DNA of 64,000 bases, from assembly GCA_963457665.1 (NCBI GenBank), contig OY735209.1, positions 11,868,314 to 11,932,313 of the forward strand, in the 5' to 3' direction. The translations under genes were made by a program, and so were the position numbers. The notes below the pieces were generated by a model. It saw only the letters and a program-made list of their open reading frames with translations. It searched no databases and had not been told where the DNA came from. Of this stretch, positions 49,816 to 61,140 are shown in pieces. The DNA is from Thysanoteuthis rhombus (Eukaryota > Mollusca > Cephalopoda > Oegopsida > Thysanoteuthidae). Numbering within the stretch: position 1 is the stretch's first letter; the number at the start of each line of letters is the position of its first letter.

Positions 49816-50710
49816 ATCCAATTACGTGATTCGCTAATAATTATTTCATTCCTCACTTGAAACGAATAATTTGAATTTTCTTTCTGAAGAAAGAGATCAA
49901 CTTAGTAAAAATGCTTGAGAAAGAAAATTAGAGAATCCGATGTGACATTTTACACACACAGCATCTGAATCATCACTTGAGGTAGCGAAGCTAAGCAGTG
50001 AAACATACTCTAAGGTCAGGGCCAGACAAAATAGAAAAAAAAAGAATACTATAACACAACTTAATTATTGAATTTATTCGTATCATAGATCATTTTCAAA
50101 AGTCTTACTTCAATCTGAAGTTAATGATTGAACTATAAAATCAAATTCTAGACTTGAAAAAGAAAAAAAAATGATTAATTCCTCTTGGTGCGTTATATTT
50201 ACAGTGCCCGAAATTTCACACCATTATTTCTGCTACTACTACTGCCTTTTTTACTTATATGATCATTTTACATCATCATCAACAAAGCGAGTGATATATT
50301 TCAAGTTATTTAACCCTAAATGATGCTGTATATTATACTTAATGTTATTTAAAAATCAGTTAAAAACGACTTTATATAGTATAGTTGATTCCCCGAGTCC
50401 ACCCACACTCTTGAAATAAATCAATGAAGGTATTCGTTTCAACTACACCAGTTCGAAAAATAAACAAGATTATAATATACCATGGAAATATAAGCAATAT
50501 CTATACATGTTTCATAGGTGGTAAGGGTTTTTTTTTAATAAATAAGAATAAATACAAAAAGGTTTTAAGCTGAGAATTCTATATTAGCTGACGATTAATC
50601 TAGAAGTTCGGAAGGAAGGAGCCATAACGTTTTTTCTATTTTTCCTCTTCCGACCCGCATGAAATTAAATAAATGCATATTCTGTTCAAACGAAGAGCCG
50701 GGTGAAGTCG
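49816..50710. other. No recognisable gene
   Basis: AT-rich. GGTGGTAAGGGTTTTTTTTTTA near 50,518 echoes the 58-base unit at 47.7 kb. Nothing more. Confidence 0.35.
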
Positions 50711-50883
50711 TTACCCCCAAGAAATAATGAAAGGAAGTCTTAGTTCCATATACACTGGTGGATTTAACTGTGTACTAGTAGAAGAAGAAGGATAAGAGAA
50801 CTCAAAACTAGAGTCAAAAACATAATCAAACATTTGAACAACAACACCCACCTTCCAAAGTTCTGATCTGCTATCTGCTTTAC

Positions 50884-50950
50884 CCGTAAGAGATTCTTTC
50901 TCAAATTTTCCTTCTTCCACATTTTGGTAATATTTTGCTGGTCTTCTCAT
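50884..50950 (-). CDS. Candidate first coding exon, unknown protein
   Basis: On the minus strand an ATG at 50,950 opens MRRPAKYYQNVEEGKFEKES followed by LTG. The sequence then reads ACGG|GTAAAG, a good 5' splice donor, at 50,884/50,883. The residues are charged and protein-like up to the donor. The frame happens to stay open to 50,711 but loses that character (DYVFDSSFEFSYPSSSTSTQ), as expected if intron begins at the donor. A CpG-richer stretch and promoter-like motifs lie 0.8 kb upstream on this strand. TCTACAG just before the ATG could instead be an acceptor. No homolog recognised; downstream exons not found. Confidence 0.3.
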
Positions 50951-51004
50951 CGGCTGTAGATAGTAAATGACCAGGATATAAATCTCTACGAATATAAGTG
51001 TGTG

Positions 51005-51030
51005 TTGCTGTTGTTGTTGTTGTTGTTATG
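51005..51030. repeat. (GTT)n microsatellite
   Basis: GCTGTTGTTGTTGTTGTTG run upstream of the candidate minus-strand exon, possibly in its 5' UTR. Confidence 0.8.
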
Positions 51031-51402
51031 TGATGTACTTACTACTACTAAAAAGTACTACTAGTGCTGTTGTTCGTCCATGTTGTCTCTGCTACTCCTA
51101 CTCACATACCCACTGAAGAAATTCGACGACTACGAACGACTTGACTCGCCCACTCTCACTTCTCGTACAAACCCCCTCTCTCTGTATCGAATACGATTTT
51201 TCACACACCGGTCTTTCTCTCTTACTTTTAATTATCGGCCTCTCTTTATCACTCGTCAGCAGCATTATTTGCTTCACGGTCCATTTCCCCCCCTTCCTCT
51301 ATCACTCACCATTATCTCTCCCTATTTCTTTCATCTCTCGTCACCCCCTCTCTCTATCACAGAGCATTACTTTACTCACTTTGTCTCTCACTCTCCGTCA
51401 TC

Positions 51403-51404
51403 CC

Positions 51405-51454
<50 letters not shown>
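51403..51454. repeat. (CT)n(TA)n microsatellite
   Basis: About 13 CT units are followed by about 13 TA units that run into the left arm of the next element. Confidence 0.9.
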
Positions 51455-51677
<223 letters not shown>

Positions 51678-51734
51678 ATATATATGAGGAAAATTAGAAT
51701 GGAAGAAGCGGGAGAGTGAGGAGAAGGGGGGGGG

Positions 51735-51770
51735 GAATGCTGGCTACGTCATTGGCGTTCGTTTGAGCCT
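51735..51770. promoter_or_regulatory. CRE half-site next to a reversed CCAAT box
   Basis: GGCTACGTCATTGGCGTTCG contains TACGTCA (CRE half-site) directly followed by ATTGGC, the reverse of GCCAAT. Local CpG content is higher than in most of the window. It lies about 0.8 kb upstream of the candidate minus-strand exon, so a promoter in that direction is possible. Purine-rich GAAAGAAAGG sequence (51,770-52,140) is on its other side. Confidence 0.3.
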
Positions 51771-52855
51771 ATGAAACGGAAAGAAAGAAGGTGAAGATCG
51801 GCTATAGAAAGAAAGACAGAGACGGGAACGACTGAAGAGAGGGGGAAAAGAACGGAAAAAAGAGTTATTGAAAGTATCGCAAACAAAGACTACGGATTTA
51901 ACACAACACAAATAGAGGAAGACAGGAAGAGAAATCCAAGGAGAGTGAGGAGAAGGACTGACGTTTTTTAAGTAGAGAGGGAGAAAGGGAGAGAGAGAAA
52001 GAAAGGAAGAGAAACTAATGGAAAATACAAGTTGAGATGCGTAGGCGATATCCCTCGTGTGAAAAAAAGAGACAAAGAAAGAAGTGAATGGAGACAGAAA
52101 GGAAAGAAGGGGGCAAACTTAGAGTGTGAGAGAAAGAGAGAACAAAAAAAAACAACTCCTGATTTGTCATTATTCGCGCAGGAAAAAAATTTGTCCTCCC
52201 CCCCTAATTTTGTTTCATTTCATCGAAATTTGGAAAAAAAAATCTTTGAAATATTTCCTAGGTACACTTTATTCTATCATTATATATCAATTTAAGTTTT
52301 ATAAAGTTTATTGGTGAATTCAAGTTCGTAAATTCGAATCAAAACTAAACCAAAACTTTTGTGGGGATTTATTCACGCAGTTATAAAATAAATAGAAAAT
52401 TATACTTTTTTCATAGGAGAAAGCAAACAAAAAAAAAAAACTATTTTCTTCCGATTAATCGATCTATCACATATTTTTTTTTTAAGATTAATTTTTGGAA
52501 AAATTAGAATTTCAATTTTGAATTCTGTTCGTGATTTTTTATCTTGCGTAAGAGTAATTCAAGTAATGAAGAAAGTTTGTATCTAAATAAAATTTATTTT
52601 TCCAGTTTTGATTCAGGTATTTTGGAAATTCCAACCAATGGCGCTAAAATTTGATCATGATAATGACCAGAGCAGTGGCGAACTGATCGGAATGCGCCTT
52701 TTGCAACCTTGAATTTCAAGATCAAAGTGTAGTATCTGTTCTTACAACGTAAACAAAACAACATTAACTTCCCATTTCCAATTTTAATCGTAATTATTAT
52801 AGAATTTTTCATCGTTCCCTTCATGAAATTTTAATTCAATTGAAAATGTTTTCTC
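51771..52855. other. Purine-rich tract, then AT-rich spacer
   Basis: 51,780-52,150 is strongly purine-rich on the + strand (GAGAGAGAAAGAAAGGAAG and similar). From 52,150 it becomes AT-rich. Small frames (52,032-52,295) reflect the biased composition. No exon supported. Confidence 0.4.
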
Positions 52856-52859
52856 AATT

Positions 52860-53668
52860 TACAACAACAATTATCATCATCATCATCATCCACCGAAAGT
52901 TCACTGCTAGACAAAGACCTTTCTCATCTCCCGTGATGACTGTGATCGTGCTTACCTTTGCTATGTTTTACTGTTACACCTTTCTCAGCCTCATATCTTG
53001 TGTTTAGTCTTTTCCTACTGTGCCTACCGTCCCATGGGCACGAATTGGTTATTCTTTACTACATCTTTTAATATCTCTTCTTGCTACATATCCAGCCCAT
53101 CTCCATTTTTGTTGTCTAATCATTTTTATGATAATCTTCTCAGTAGCCCCCCTCTAATACACGTTGATCTTTTCACATCACTTGGAGTTATCCCTAGCAT
53201 TGCTCTTTCCATGGCTCTCTATGCTATTCTAAGTGGTTTCTCAGTTCATTTTGTTAATTTCCAAGTTTCAAATCCGTAAGTCATAGTTGGTATTGAGCAT
53301 TCATTGTATATTTTACATCAATTGGCAAGATTCTTTTTCAATATGTCTCTATTCATACCAAATGATTTTCAGCGAATAGGTCTTTCTCTAACTGTCCAAG
53401 GTAAATTAATCGATAATCCTCTTGTAAAACCTGGCCCTCTATTCTTATGGTCTCTTTGGGGACTCCATCATTTAACCATACCTTTTAGCCTACTGTTTTA
53501 CTTTCCCTGTTTTGATCAGTTAACATGTTTTGCAATTTTTTATAATGCTTCTGACGAAACACCATTGGCAATTCTCAAGTGGTTTAAATATTCTCTGTCT
53601 GTGTTTATTCCCATTCCCTCCCAGTCAGTTTTCTGGAAGATGCTTTCAAGGCTCGCTGTGAATGAATT
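52860..53668 (-). mobile_element. LINE 3' half, reverse orientation
   Basis: The minus strand starts inside the reverse transcriptase: DWEGMGINTDREYLNHLRIA, where the last residues correspond to the box that normally reads RFADD. It continues through CKIYNECSIPTMTYGFETWK, RAMERAMLGITPSDVKR and QQKWRWAGYVARRD, the usual C-terminal words, to PWDGRHSRKRLNTRYE. It ends in a tail of ATGATGATGATGATG (CATCATCATC on the + strand at 52,875). The catalytic DD is lost, stops and frame changes are frequent, and the 5' end is missing. Same family as 26,543-26,900. A SINE array begins within 20 bases of its truncated end. Confidence 0.8.
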
Positions 53669-53681
53669 TATCTATTCGTGA

Positions 53682-55275
53682 GTTCGATTCTCAACCGGAG
53701 CTTAATCTTTATTCCGATCCATGCTGTTAATTAATTCACTCACTGCCGATGGGAAACCAGCCTGAGTTTAGTTTTGATGAGAAGCAACAAGAATGTAAAT
53801 AGTAAAGGTAAATAATAGTACAAAAATTATTATTAATGATTAACAATGCTTCACCTAATGAATTGAATAAATGAATAGGATTACATGTATTGAACTACCG
53901 GTTGATATGAAACATGGTGCAGAAGATATCATGATAGGGGATGAGTTTAGATTTTTGATTTGGACTCACGTTGACACCGCTTGCTCAGTGGCAAAAGCAG
54001 TGGGCCTCAATTGAGCAAACTTCCAGCATAGAGTGTCATGGGACAGATTCACACCTGAAAATTATTCTTTATTTAAATCAATAGGAATACTGAAATACCA
54101 GTTGATATGGAACATGGCGCAGAAGAGTTTAAGGAGAAAAACTCAATTGGTTGATTTGGACTCGCATGTACCATTGACACTCGTAAGTCGGTGAAAAGAC
54201 GGTCGGGGTTTTACCTAAGCACCCCCATTGTCGTGAATTCCATTCTCACCTGGATCTTACTCTTCATTCTGATCTGCGATGGTGATTCATTGACTCATTG
54301 CCGAAGGTAAACCTGGGTTTAGTTGCGATAAAAAGCAACAGAAATTGAGATGAAGATATATAGTAGTAAAAAAAAAATAGTCAACAATTTACAATACATT
54401 TTTGTAATAAAATAAATAGGAATACGGATACTGGACAACCAGTTAATAAAAAAAAAAAACGTGGAGCAAAGGAGATGAGGATAGGGGATGAGTTTGAGAG
54501 TTCGATTCGCTCTTGTTGCTGATACCTAAAGCTCATTAACGGAAGTGGTCAGCCGTTAACCCAGCCACTTCCTGGCGTGGAGGGTCGTGATCTTGATTGT
54601 CAACTGGAAATTATTCTTTATTGCAATCCACTCTATTATTCTACTCAATGACTCCCAAAGTGAAACCAGATTTTAGTTGCGATGAAAAGTAACGAAAATC
54701 GAGATGAGGTCGAATCGTAACAAAAATCAATTTATCACAATTGAAATTACTAAATAATGAATTGAATAAATAGATAAATTCGATTCGGGAAACTGAATTG
54801 CCTTCTAAGATTAAACATGGCGTAAGAGGGATCAGGATCAGCGGTGAGTTTGGTTCGGACTCACACTCGTCACTGCTGCTCGTAGTTTAGTTGTAACAAT
54901 GGTCAGGCGTTGATTGCCGAAGGGCATGGGATTGCCGATACTGAACCACCAGTCAATGAGAAACATGACGCAAAAAGAGATCTATAAGGGGCGTGAGATA
55001 CGGAGGCGTATCTGTAGGGGGGCGTGTTTGATACGGATTTGCACTTGCTACTGATACCTGAAACTCAGTGACAAAAGCGGTCGGTCGTTAGACGAGACAC
55101 CCTTTGGCATAGAGGGGTGTGATTTCGATTTTGTTATTCGTAATTCCGATCTACGCTGTTAATTTATTGACTCACTGCAGAAGGGAAACCTGCCTGAGTT
55201 TAGTTGCAATAAAAAAAAGCAACAACAATTGAGATGGAAGTAAATGGTAGCAAGAAAATAATAATAATAATATAC
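53682..55275 (+). mobile_element. Head-to-tail cluster of about six family E SINE copies
   Basis: Approximate copies lie at 53,682-53,860 (3' half), 53,885-54,075, 54,080-54,375, 54,415-54,735, 54,780-54,935 (partial) and 54,940-55,275, all + orientation. Recurrent words are AACATGGCGCAGAAGAG, GGGGATGAGTTT, ACTCAGTGACAAAAGCGGTC (A-box region), TTCGATTCTCA or GATTTCGATT (B box), TTCATTGACTCACTGCCGAA, GGAAACC and GATGAAAAGCAAC, then GAGATGA. Junctions carry AATAAATAG-like words, so each copy may have inserted into the A/T-rich tail of the previous one. Copies differ enough that the cluster grew over a long time. Confidence 0.75.
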
Positions 55276-56395
55276 GATACTTCATCTGATAGAAAAAAAT
55301 CAATGAATGAAAAATAGGTATTTTAATCTATTTTTCCTGCAAGCTTATTCTCATTATGGACTGAAAGTTTATTGATTATTGTTGTACTGAAGCTACTTAA
55401 TTTGGACCCAAGAACATACAAATTTGGTCTTGTACAGCAAAAGACGTCTGACAAAGCCCTGGTCCAGGGTTTAATGTAAGCTCTTTTATGAATCACAGTT
55501 TGATTTGACAATAACATCTCTCAAACCCAGTTCTTATTCTAACACCTACTCCAAATATAGGCATGGTTCAGGATTAGGTTCAGAAAAGATGATTTCGAGA
55601 TAGGGGGTCAGGGTTAAAAAGTTATAGACAAAGTATGGGATTTGAACAAAAAATCCCCCTCTCAATAAAACAAGGGAGATTGAAATTGGGCTACTTAATA
55701 CATACATGATTCAGAATTAGTTTCTCTCTGAAGCCAAAAATGTACATGGGGTTGGAATCAGAGTCAATAGATTGGCACTGTTCAGGAATAGGTTCATTTC
55801 TTCATATACGGAATCACACATTTGTAAAAAAAAATCTGGCTAAAGATTCAATATAGCAAAACAGAATTTTTTCATGAAAATGTATGATTAAATTTTCTAC
55901 TGTATATTGATTAAATGAAAATTTTATTACAATATATTCTTTTATTGTGAACTCGAGATACGTAGTTTAATAAAAAATAAAAAAAAAACTTGGAAAGAAG
56001 GGAGAAAAGGTTATTAGGTAGTTTACCAAAGGAGTAGAAAGAGAAGGGGGGAAAAAGGGGTGAGGTAGTTAAATGAGCAGAAAAGAAGTGTGAGAGGACA
56101 GGTTGATAGTTTAGAGAGGGGACAGAAAGTGAAAGGGAAGTGAAGATAAAATCAGTTTGATTAGAGGGAAAGAAGTGAGAGGGAAAGAATTGAAAAGTAG
56201 TTAATAGGATTGTAGTAAAGAAAGTTACGCAGTTTTAATAAGATGTTTAGGAAGAGACGGGAGGAAAAATGTTTGTAGTGTCTCAGATGGTGGGAAGAGG
56301 GTGAGGAGTAAAGTCAGTCAGTTAATTGAGAGAGTAGGGAGGGGAAGAGTGGAACAAAGTCACTTGGTTTTAAAAGAAGGAAAGGAGAGAAAGGG
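54830..56395. repeat. Left arm of a large inverted duplication
   Basis: The arm is the reverse complement of 62,378-64,000. Over a 195-base stretch (55,323-55,517 against 63,263-63,457) I count four differences, about 98% identity. The rest of the unique part (55,280-55,990) looks about 95% alike, and the outer SINE-bearing part is more diverged. A 64-codon frame is shared by both arms, but three of the four differences are amino-acid changing, so there is no sign of coding constraint. The inner end (about 56,000-56,395) is a purine-rich degenerate tandem repeat of roughly 50-base units containing AGTTTAN, GGAG and AAAG words. Confidence 0.85.
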
Positions 56396-56687
56396 CAGAA
56401 AAAAGCGCTACATTTAGCGCAGAAAGCGCACAATTGGCAACAACTTAACTGGGCTCAGTTTACATAAATAACGATACGGCTATTTTGTTCATGATTTGTA
56501 AATACTTTTTCTTAATTAATTGGTCTCTTCATTTTCTTCCAGTCCTTCCTGTTTTCCTTCTCTTGTTGGTACATTTTTTTAATAATTTGAATGTCTTTGA
56601 TTCATACTCCATTCTTTTTTCAATCTTTCGTCTTTTTCTTTCTAGCGTCAAGTTTTTTCAACTTTCTCATTCGCTCCTTCGTCTCCA

Positions 56688-56690
<3 letters not shown>
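56396..56690. other. Inner edge of the inverted duplication
   Basis: AGCGCTACATTTAGCGCAG at 56,405-56,423 holds a small AGCGCTACATTTAGCGC palindrome-like pair. Beyond it is T/C-rich sequence with no gene. Confidence 0.4.

Positions 56691-56691
<1 letters not shown>

Positions 56692-56752
<61 letters not shown>
56692..56752. repeat. (CT)n microsatellite
   Basis: About 30 CT units. GA/GAAA repeats follow at 56,888-56,912 and 57,004-57,036, and a CT/TGTC compound array at 57,247-57,405. Long Ser/Leu-rich frames across them are artefacts. Confidence 0.9.
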
Positions 56753-56755
<3 letters not shown>

Positions 56756-57003
56756 CTGTCTCTGTCTCTTTCTTTTCACGCTTGGATTATCTTTCGTTTC
56801 TCTCTCTTTCTTTGGAGATGGCAACAGCTACGCTGCTCTTTTTTTGTGTTGTGCATGGGCGTGTATGTGAGTGCGTGCGTGTGCAAGAGAGAAAGAAAGA
56901 AAGAAAGAGAGGATGAGCTGGACGGACTTAAGAAGGAAAATGGAAATGGATGTAATGAAAGAAGACGAGAAGGAAGGAAGAAGTAAAAGAAGATTCGTCT
57001 CTA

Positions 57004-57035
<32 letters not shown>

Positions 57036-57246
57036 GAGAAAGTCAAAACAAAACAGAAAGAAATAAACAAATTGATTGAATGAATGGAAAGGAAAAGGTG
57101 ACAAAATCATTTCTTCACGAAGTTCATACCTGAGCACATAACATGATAATTAACTGTGTATACACTATACACAGGCACATTCAACACGTATACGCCTATG
57201 TATGTATGCACGTAATTGTACTTTTTAAAACTCTGACTTGTTTTAT

Positions 57247-57353
57247 TTCTCTCTCTCTCTCTCTCTCTCACTTTCTCTGTCTCTATCTGTCTATCTCTAT
57301 CTCTGTTTCTGTCTGTCTCTCTGTCTCTGTCTCTCTGTCTGTCTGTCTCTGTC

Positions 57354-57393
<40 letters not shown>

Positions 57394-57405
57394 ACTCTCT
57401 CTGTC
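57247..57405. repeat. CT / CTGT compound microsatellite
   Basis: TCTCTCTC runs alternate with (CTGT)n and (CTCTGT)n blocks. Strongly pyrimidine-rich on the + strand and therefore capable of triplex (H-DNA) formation. Confidence 0.85.
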
Positions 57406-58495
57406 TCCTTGGGTATAAGCCGTTCCCCTGGTCAAAATAAGATGCGTGTGTGTTGTAGTTAGTGCTTACGGATGTGATTTAAATTGTGTTAGTTTGAATG
57501 ACTCTGGTGATTAAAAATCAATTATCCCAACAGCCACCTCGTGTGTACTAATTTGTACGAGTTATTAACACATTTTTAGAAAGAAAAACGTTTGTCTGTC
57601 TTGACTCTGAAGAAATTTTATGGCCAAACTTGGCTTTTTGGAAAAGTATTTGGCAATATTAGAATTTTTTACCATTTTCTTCACCTTTGAACACCTTATT
57701 TAAAAAAAAATAAATATTGTGCTTCCAAACCGTCTTCGTTCCCTCGAGAATTGGTCGGTTTGAAAAAAGTTGATTTTTCAAAGTTTTGCGAGTGCATCTA
57801 TTAACAGTGTAATTGTAACGCTAAACTTGACCTTTACTTCCGAAACTTCCTGTCATTCGCAAGGAAGAAAACGTTGACTTTATTGCAGTTATGTTTTTAG
57901 TGAATTATTTTTTTGGTGAGCATTGCTGTATTGCAATAAATATCTTGAACAATTTCGGGCTTTTGACCCCTTTTTTTAGCGTATCAGTCTTCAACTCTCA
58001 GGCAACCTGTGTCTTAGCTCAAAACTCGGTTATAATGAATTCGAATTGTGTGCTCACACGCACTGTTATGATGGACAGAGAGAGAATTTACGTTTAAAGA
58101 AAAAGTAAAAAGGGAAAGATTTTCTGCACGTGTGTGTGTGTGTGTAATAATCTAGTTCGGTTGAAGTGTGTTAAAATGATGGTAGTTTGAGTTTATAATT
58201 ATCTGCGTATTAGTAAGATTTTTAAAAAACGTGTGTATGTCTGTGTTTGTAAATGCGTGGGTGCATGCAAAGTTTCCTCCTTTTTTTTTCCGGCTTGACC
58301 TTTATTGTTGCTGATAACGAACTACATCTGAAGTACAGAGAAAAAAAGGCGGTCTTTAGTGATGAAGCGGCTTCATTGTTACTGAAACGATGACAGTGGT
58401 TTCCACAATTAAATCATTTCAACAATCGTATATATTATCACTGCACCTCAATTTTACCTAAACAAGTTCTTTCATTGAGATATCGTTTAGATTAC
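57406..58495. other. No recognisable gene; CpG somewhat raised
   Basis: CpG dinucleotides are more frequent than in the first 45 kb. Contains a short (GT)n at 58,129. A 68-codon frame at 57,891 shows no family resemblance. Confidence 0.35.
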
Positions 58496-58496
<1 letters not shown>

Positions 58497-58546
<50 letters not shown>

Positions 58547-58567
58547 AGAGAGAGAGAGAGAGAGAGG
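58497..58567. repeat. (TG)n(GA)n compound microsatellite
   Basis: About 21 TG units, then GTGCGTGAGAG and about 8 GA units, ending directly before the TATA-box candidate. Confidence 0.9.
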
Positions 58568-58573
58568 TCCAAG

Positions 58574-58660
58574 TATAAAACACATCGGGCGAAAGGGCGA
58601 CAATGTAGTACGGATTACTGCAACTCACAATCGCGTTCGGACGAGAGGCATTAGTTAAAC
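58574..58660 (+). promoter_or_regulatory. Candidate TATA-type core promoter
   Basis: TATAAAA at 58,574-58,580 is followed, 25-30 bases later, by GCGACAATG (initiator-like CA at 58,601) and then by TCGCGTTCGGACGAG, whose GGACG resembles a downstream promoter element. The stretch 58,583-58,670 has several CpGs, unusual for this window. No open frame starts promptly downstream, so if real it would drive a non-coding or distal first exon. Confidence 0.3.
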
Positions 58661-58770
58661 GATAACAGCTGTTACGAATATTTCAACTGAATTTAGTGAA
58701 CTATTCAAGTGATTTGGCTTTGTATTTTGGGTTGTTTTTTTTTTGTAAATTCAAATGAATTGACGTTTTA

Positions 58771-59694
58771 TAGTTTATTTCGCACCCTGGATTCGTACGA
58801 AATTTTTAAATGAAAAGGTATACATGTCTTTGATAGCGGAATTTATCTTAATTTATAAATCTGCAAAGGATAAAGGAATTGAACGGAAGATTTTCATTTT
58901 AATTTCATTTTTGCATTAACATCTTAGGAACATGTTTTTTTTATGTTATAATGAGAAAATGTACCTTTTAGCGCTTATTTATAACTTGATAAAGTGAATT
59001 ACTTAAATTTTCTTGGATAAATTCAAATGAGTAAAAGTTTTGTAGTGATTTTTTTTTCATTCTGTATCAAATGTCAGAGGAAGACTAGAATAATAAATGA
59101 TTTATATTTTTCAAACCTTACTTAAATAATGGAATAAAAAAGAATTACGATTGAAATATCTTTGCTAATATGGTATTCTTTGCTTCAAAGTTGCTTTTAA
59201 GTCGCTAAAAACTATACTTTCTGGTGACTATGTTGCTTAATTGTACATTTTGATTTTAAAACACACTTTTTAGAGATTTTGGAGTGAGTTTAATACCATA
59301 TAAACATAGATATTTTCATCATAAAAAAATTTAAAATGTCCAAACTTATTTCATAAAAGTATGAATTGGAAAATATAAATTATCAATCATTCTCTTCTTC
59401 TAGTGACAAGCGATATGGAATTTAGAAAATAAAAATAAAATCACTACAAAGATTTTTACTCATTCAAATTTACAAAAGAAAAATAGAACTACTTTATTTG
59501 TTAAGTCATAAAAAAGTGCTAAAAAGTACATTTTGGTTATAACATCTAACAACATGTTCCTAAGATGTTAATGCAAAAATGAAATTAAAACAAAAAAATT
59601 TTATTCCTTCAGATTTACAAAATAAATTTTATTATTAAAGACATGATTATGCCTTTTAATTTGGAATTTCATACGAATCCAGGGTACTTGCAGT
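58771..59694. mobile_element. 0.9-kb inverted-repeat element (foldback/MITE-like)
   Basis: Arms of about 400 bases. Left words ACCCTGGATTCGTACGAAAT, ACATGTCTTTGATAGCGG, TAATTTCATTTTTGCATTAA, CATCTTAGGAACATGTT, ATGAGTAAAAGTTTTGTAGT and TGATTTATATTTTTCAAAC are mirrored on the right by ATTTCATACGAATCCAGGGT, ATTAAAGACATGATTATG, TTAATGCAAAAATGAAATTA, AACATGTTCCTAAGATG and ACTACAAAGATTTTTACTCAT. The termini are ACCCTGGATTCGTA on both sides. The spacer of about 200 bases (59,130-59,340) has no reading frame. Arms are perhaps 75-80% alike, older than the surrounding inverted duplication. Confidence 0.7.
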
Positions 59695-60840
59695 GCCCCC
59701 TATACTTTTAGTAAGGAATTAGACACAAAACCCTTCTTTTATCAAAAATGTCACTTCCTATAACAACCCCTGTAAAAGCCCTGGATGTACAAGGTCCAAT
59801 GCTCATTGGTGCTGAGCACTCCTAGCTGGTAACGCCTCTGGCCCCAGCATTTGTTGCCGGCTACTCTTCCTCTCTCTTTCCTTCTCCCTAAGATCGTTAT
59901 CATTTCGCTGATCTCCCGGCCGATCCAATCTTCACCATTTTTCCACCGTGACTTCTCTGTGCTAACTTTGCCCATTTCACTTTACTAATGTCGAAGCATC
60001 ACACATATGGTCAGCTATGCAGCTACACCACCATGTCCTCACCACATGTTCACCACATGCTCCTCACTACATGCTCCAAACGTGTATACACCTCTCACTT
60101 TTATGAATGAAATTGCAATGCTTTTTACTATCTGATAGTCACGATAATATTTCCTAAATCTCTTTACTTTGGGAAACATGTATGGATAATGTTTCGTGTT
60201 CTCTGATCTGTCTGTCCAGTGTCTATTAGCATTAGAGAATAGCCCCCAAGTCACATGCACAACCTGGCTGTTCATCTCGCACACTGAACCCAGTTTCCAC
60301 ATATTCCTTGGTATGATCCAAGCCATGTGGATTCACAAGCAGTTCAGACAACTCTGCTTCGACTCTGACAACTGTACAATCAACAACAAAGCTCACACCT
60401 TCCGCTATCTCTTCTCTTCTCATCTCTTCACACAATCAATTAGATTTATGTTATCATTATATGTACTTGATTTTCATTCGTCATTTGTTATTAATGTCCT
60501 TGTATTATATGTATGTCTTATTTGTCTATCCAAATACTTGTATGTTCTTTTTACATTGTTTTATCTCTGCGTCTATGTTCATACTTGGTGCATCCTCTTC
60601 GTACACTCCCCTTTCTCCCTCCACATCTCCAGTGACGTCGCTGCTACCATCAAACCACGAGGAGACAAAAACCGTTGTCTCCAACATCTTCGTGCTACCT
60701 ACTCTTCAATCAGAACTACTAAGACCATGAAGATAATCCGCATAAGTTCAAAATAAGCAATAAAAGGTTTATTTGTTTGAATTTACAAAGAAAATACTAA
60801 ATTGAATTACTTGAATAGTATGAATTCAGTTTAAATATTC
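59695..60840. repeat. Unclassified, probably repeat-derived, GC-richer block
   Basis: Base composition shifts to about half GC in 59,750-60,440. TCTGGCCCCAGCATTTGTTG, the ACCACATG echoes at 60,042 and 60,053, and CAACCTGGCTGTTCATCTCG read like a decayed element or UTR. A 186-codon + frame (60,196-60,756) has Cys/Leu/Phe-rich membrane-like stretches but no recognisable domain, and the start is arbitrary. I do not call it a gene. Confidence 0.3.
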
Positions 60841-61140
60841 TTAACTACTGTTATCCTTTTGACTGATGCCTTTTGTCCGAATGCAATTGCAACTTGCAGT
60901 AATATGTACTACACTGCTGTTCTTTGGTCTGATGCCTTTTGACGTGATGCCTTTTGTAACAATCAACCTGTAAATGCCCATCCTAAGGGTGATGATGATT
61001 GTTACAGAAATGATGATGATACGTTGGCACTTGCTTTTATGCTGATGAGTGAATAAAAGACAGTGTGGCCAAGTTCGTGATGATGAACTTGTAATAGTTG
61101 TAATAGCAAGTGAGTAATCATTTTTTATTGAGGACACGGG
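60841..61140. repeat. GATGCCTTTTG short repeats and GATGAT tracts
   Basis: CTGATGCCTTTTG occurs near 60,863 and 60,930, with GTGATGCCTTTTG at 60,947. GATGATGATG occurs at 60,992 and 61,012. Possible remnant of a LINE tail or a small satellite. Confidence 0.4.

Noticed and set aside
53000-53681. Plus-strand frames of 93 and 125 codons
   Set aside because: They are antisense to the LINE reverse-transcriptase remnant, which explains the region better.
56485-57462. Several frames of 70-143 codons on both strands
   Set aside because: All are products of (CT)n, (GAAA)n and (CTGT)n arrays; overlapping frames on both strands show that the openness comes from composition.
60196-60756. A 186-codon plus-strand frame as a membrane protein
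   Set aside because: Although the longest frame in the window, its start is arbitrary, no domain is recognisable, and the GC-rich 5' half and AT-rich 3' half look like different decayed sequences.
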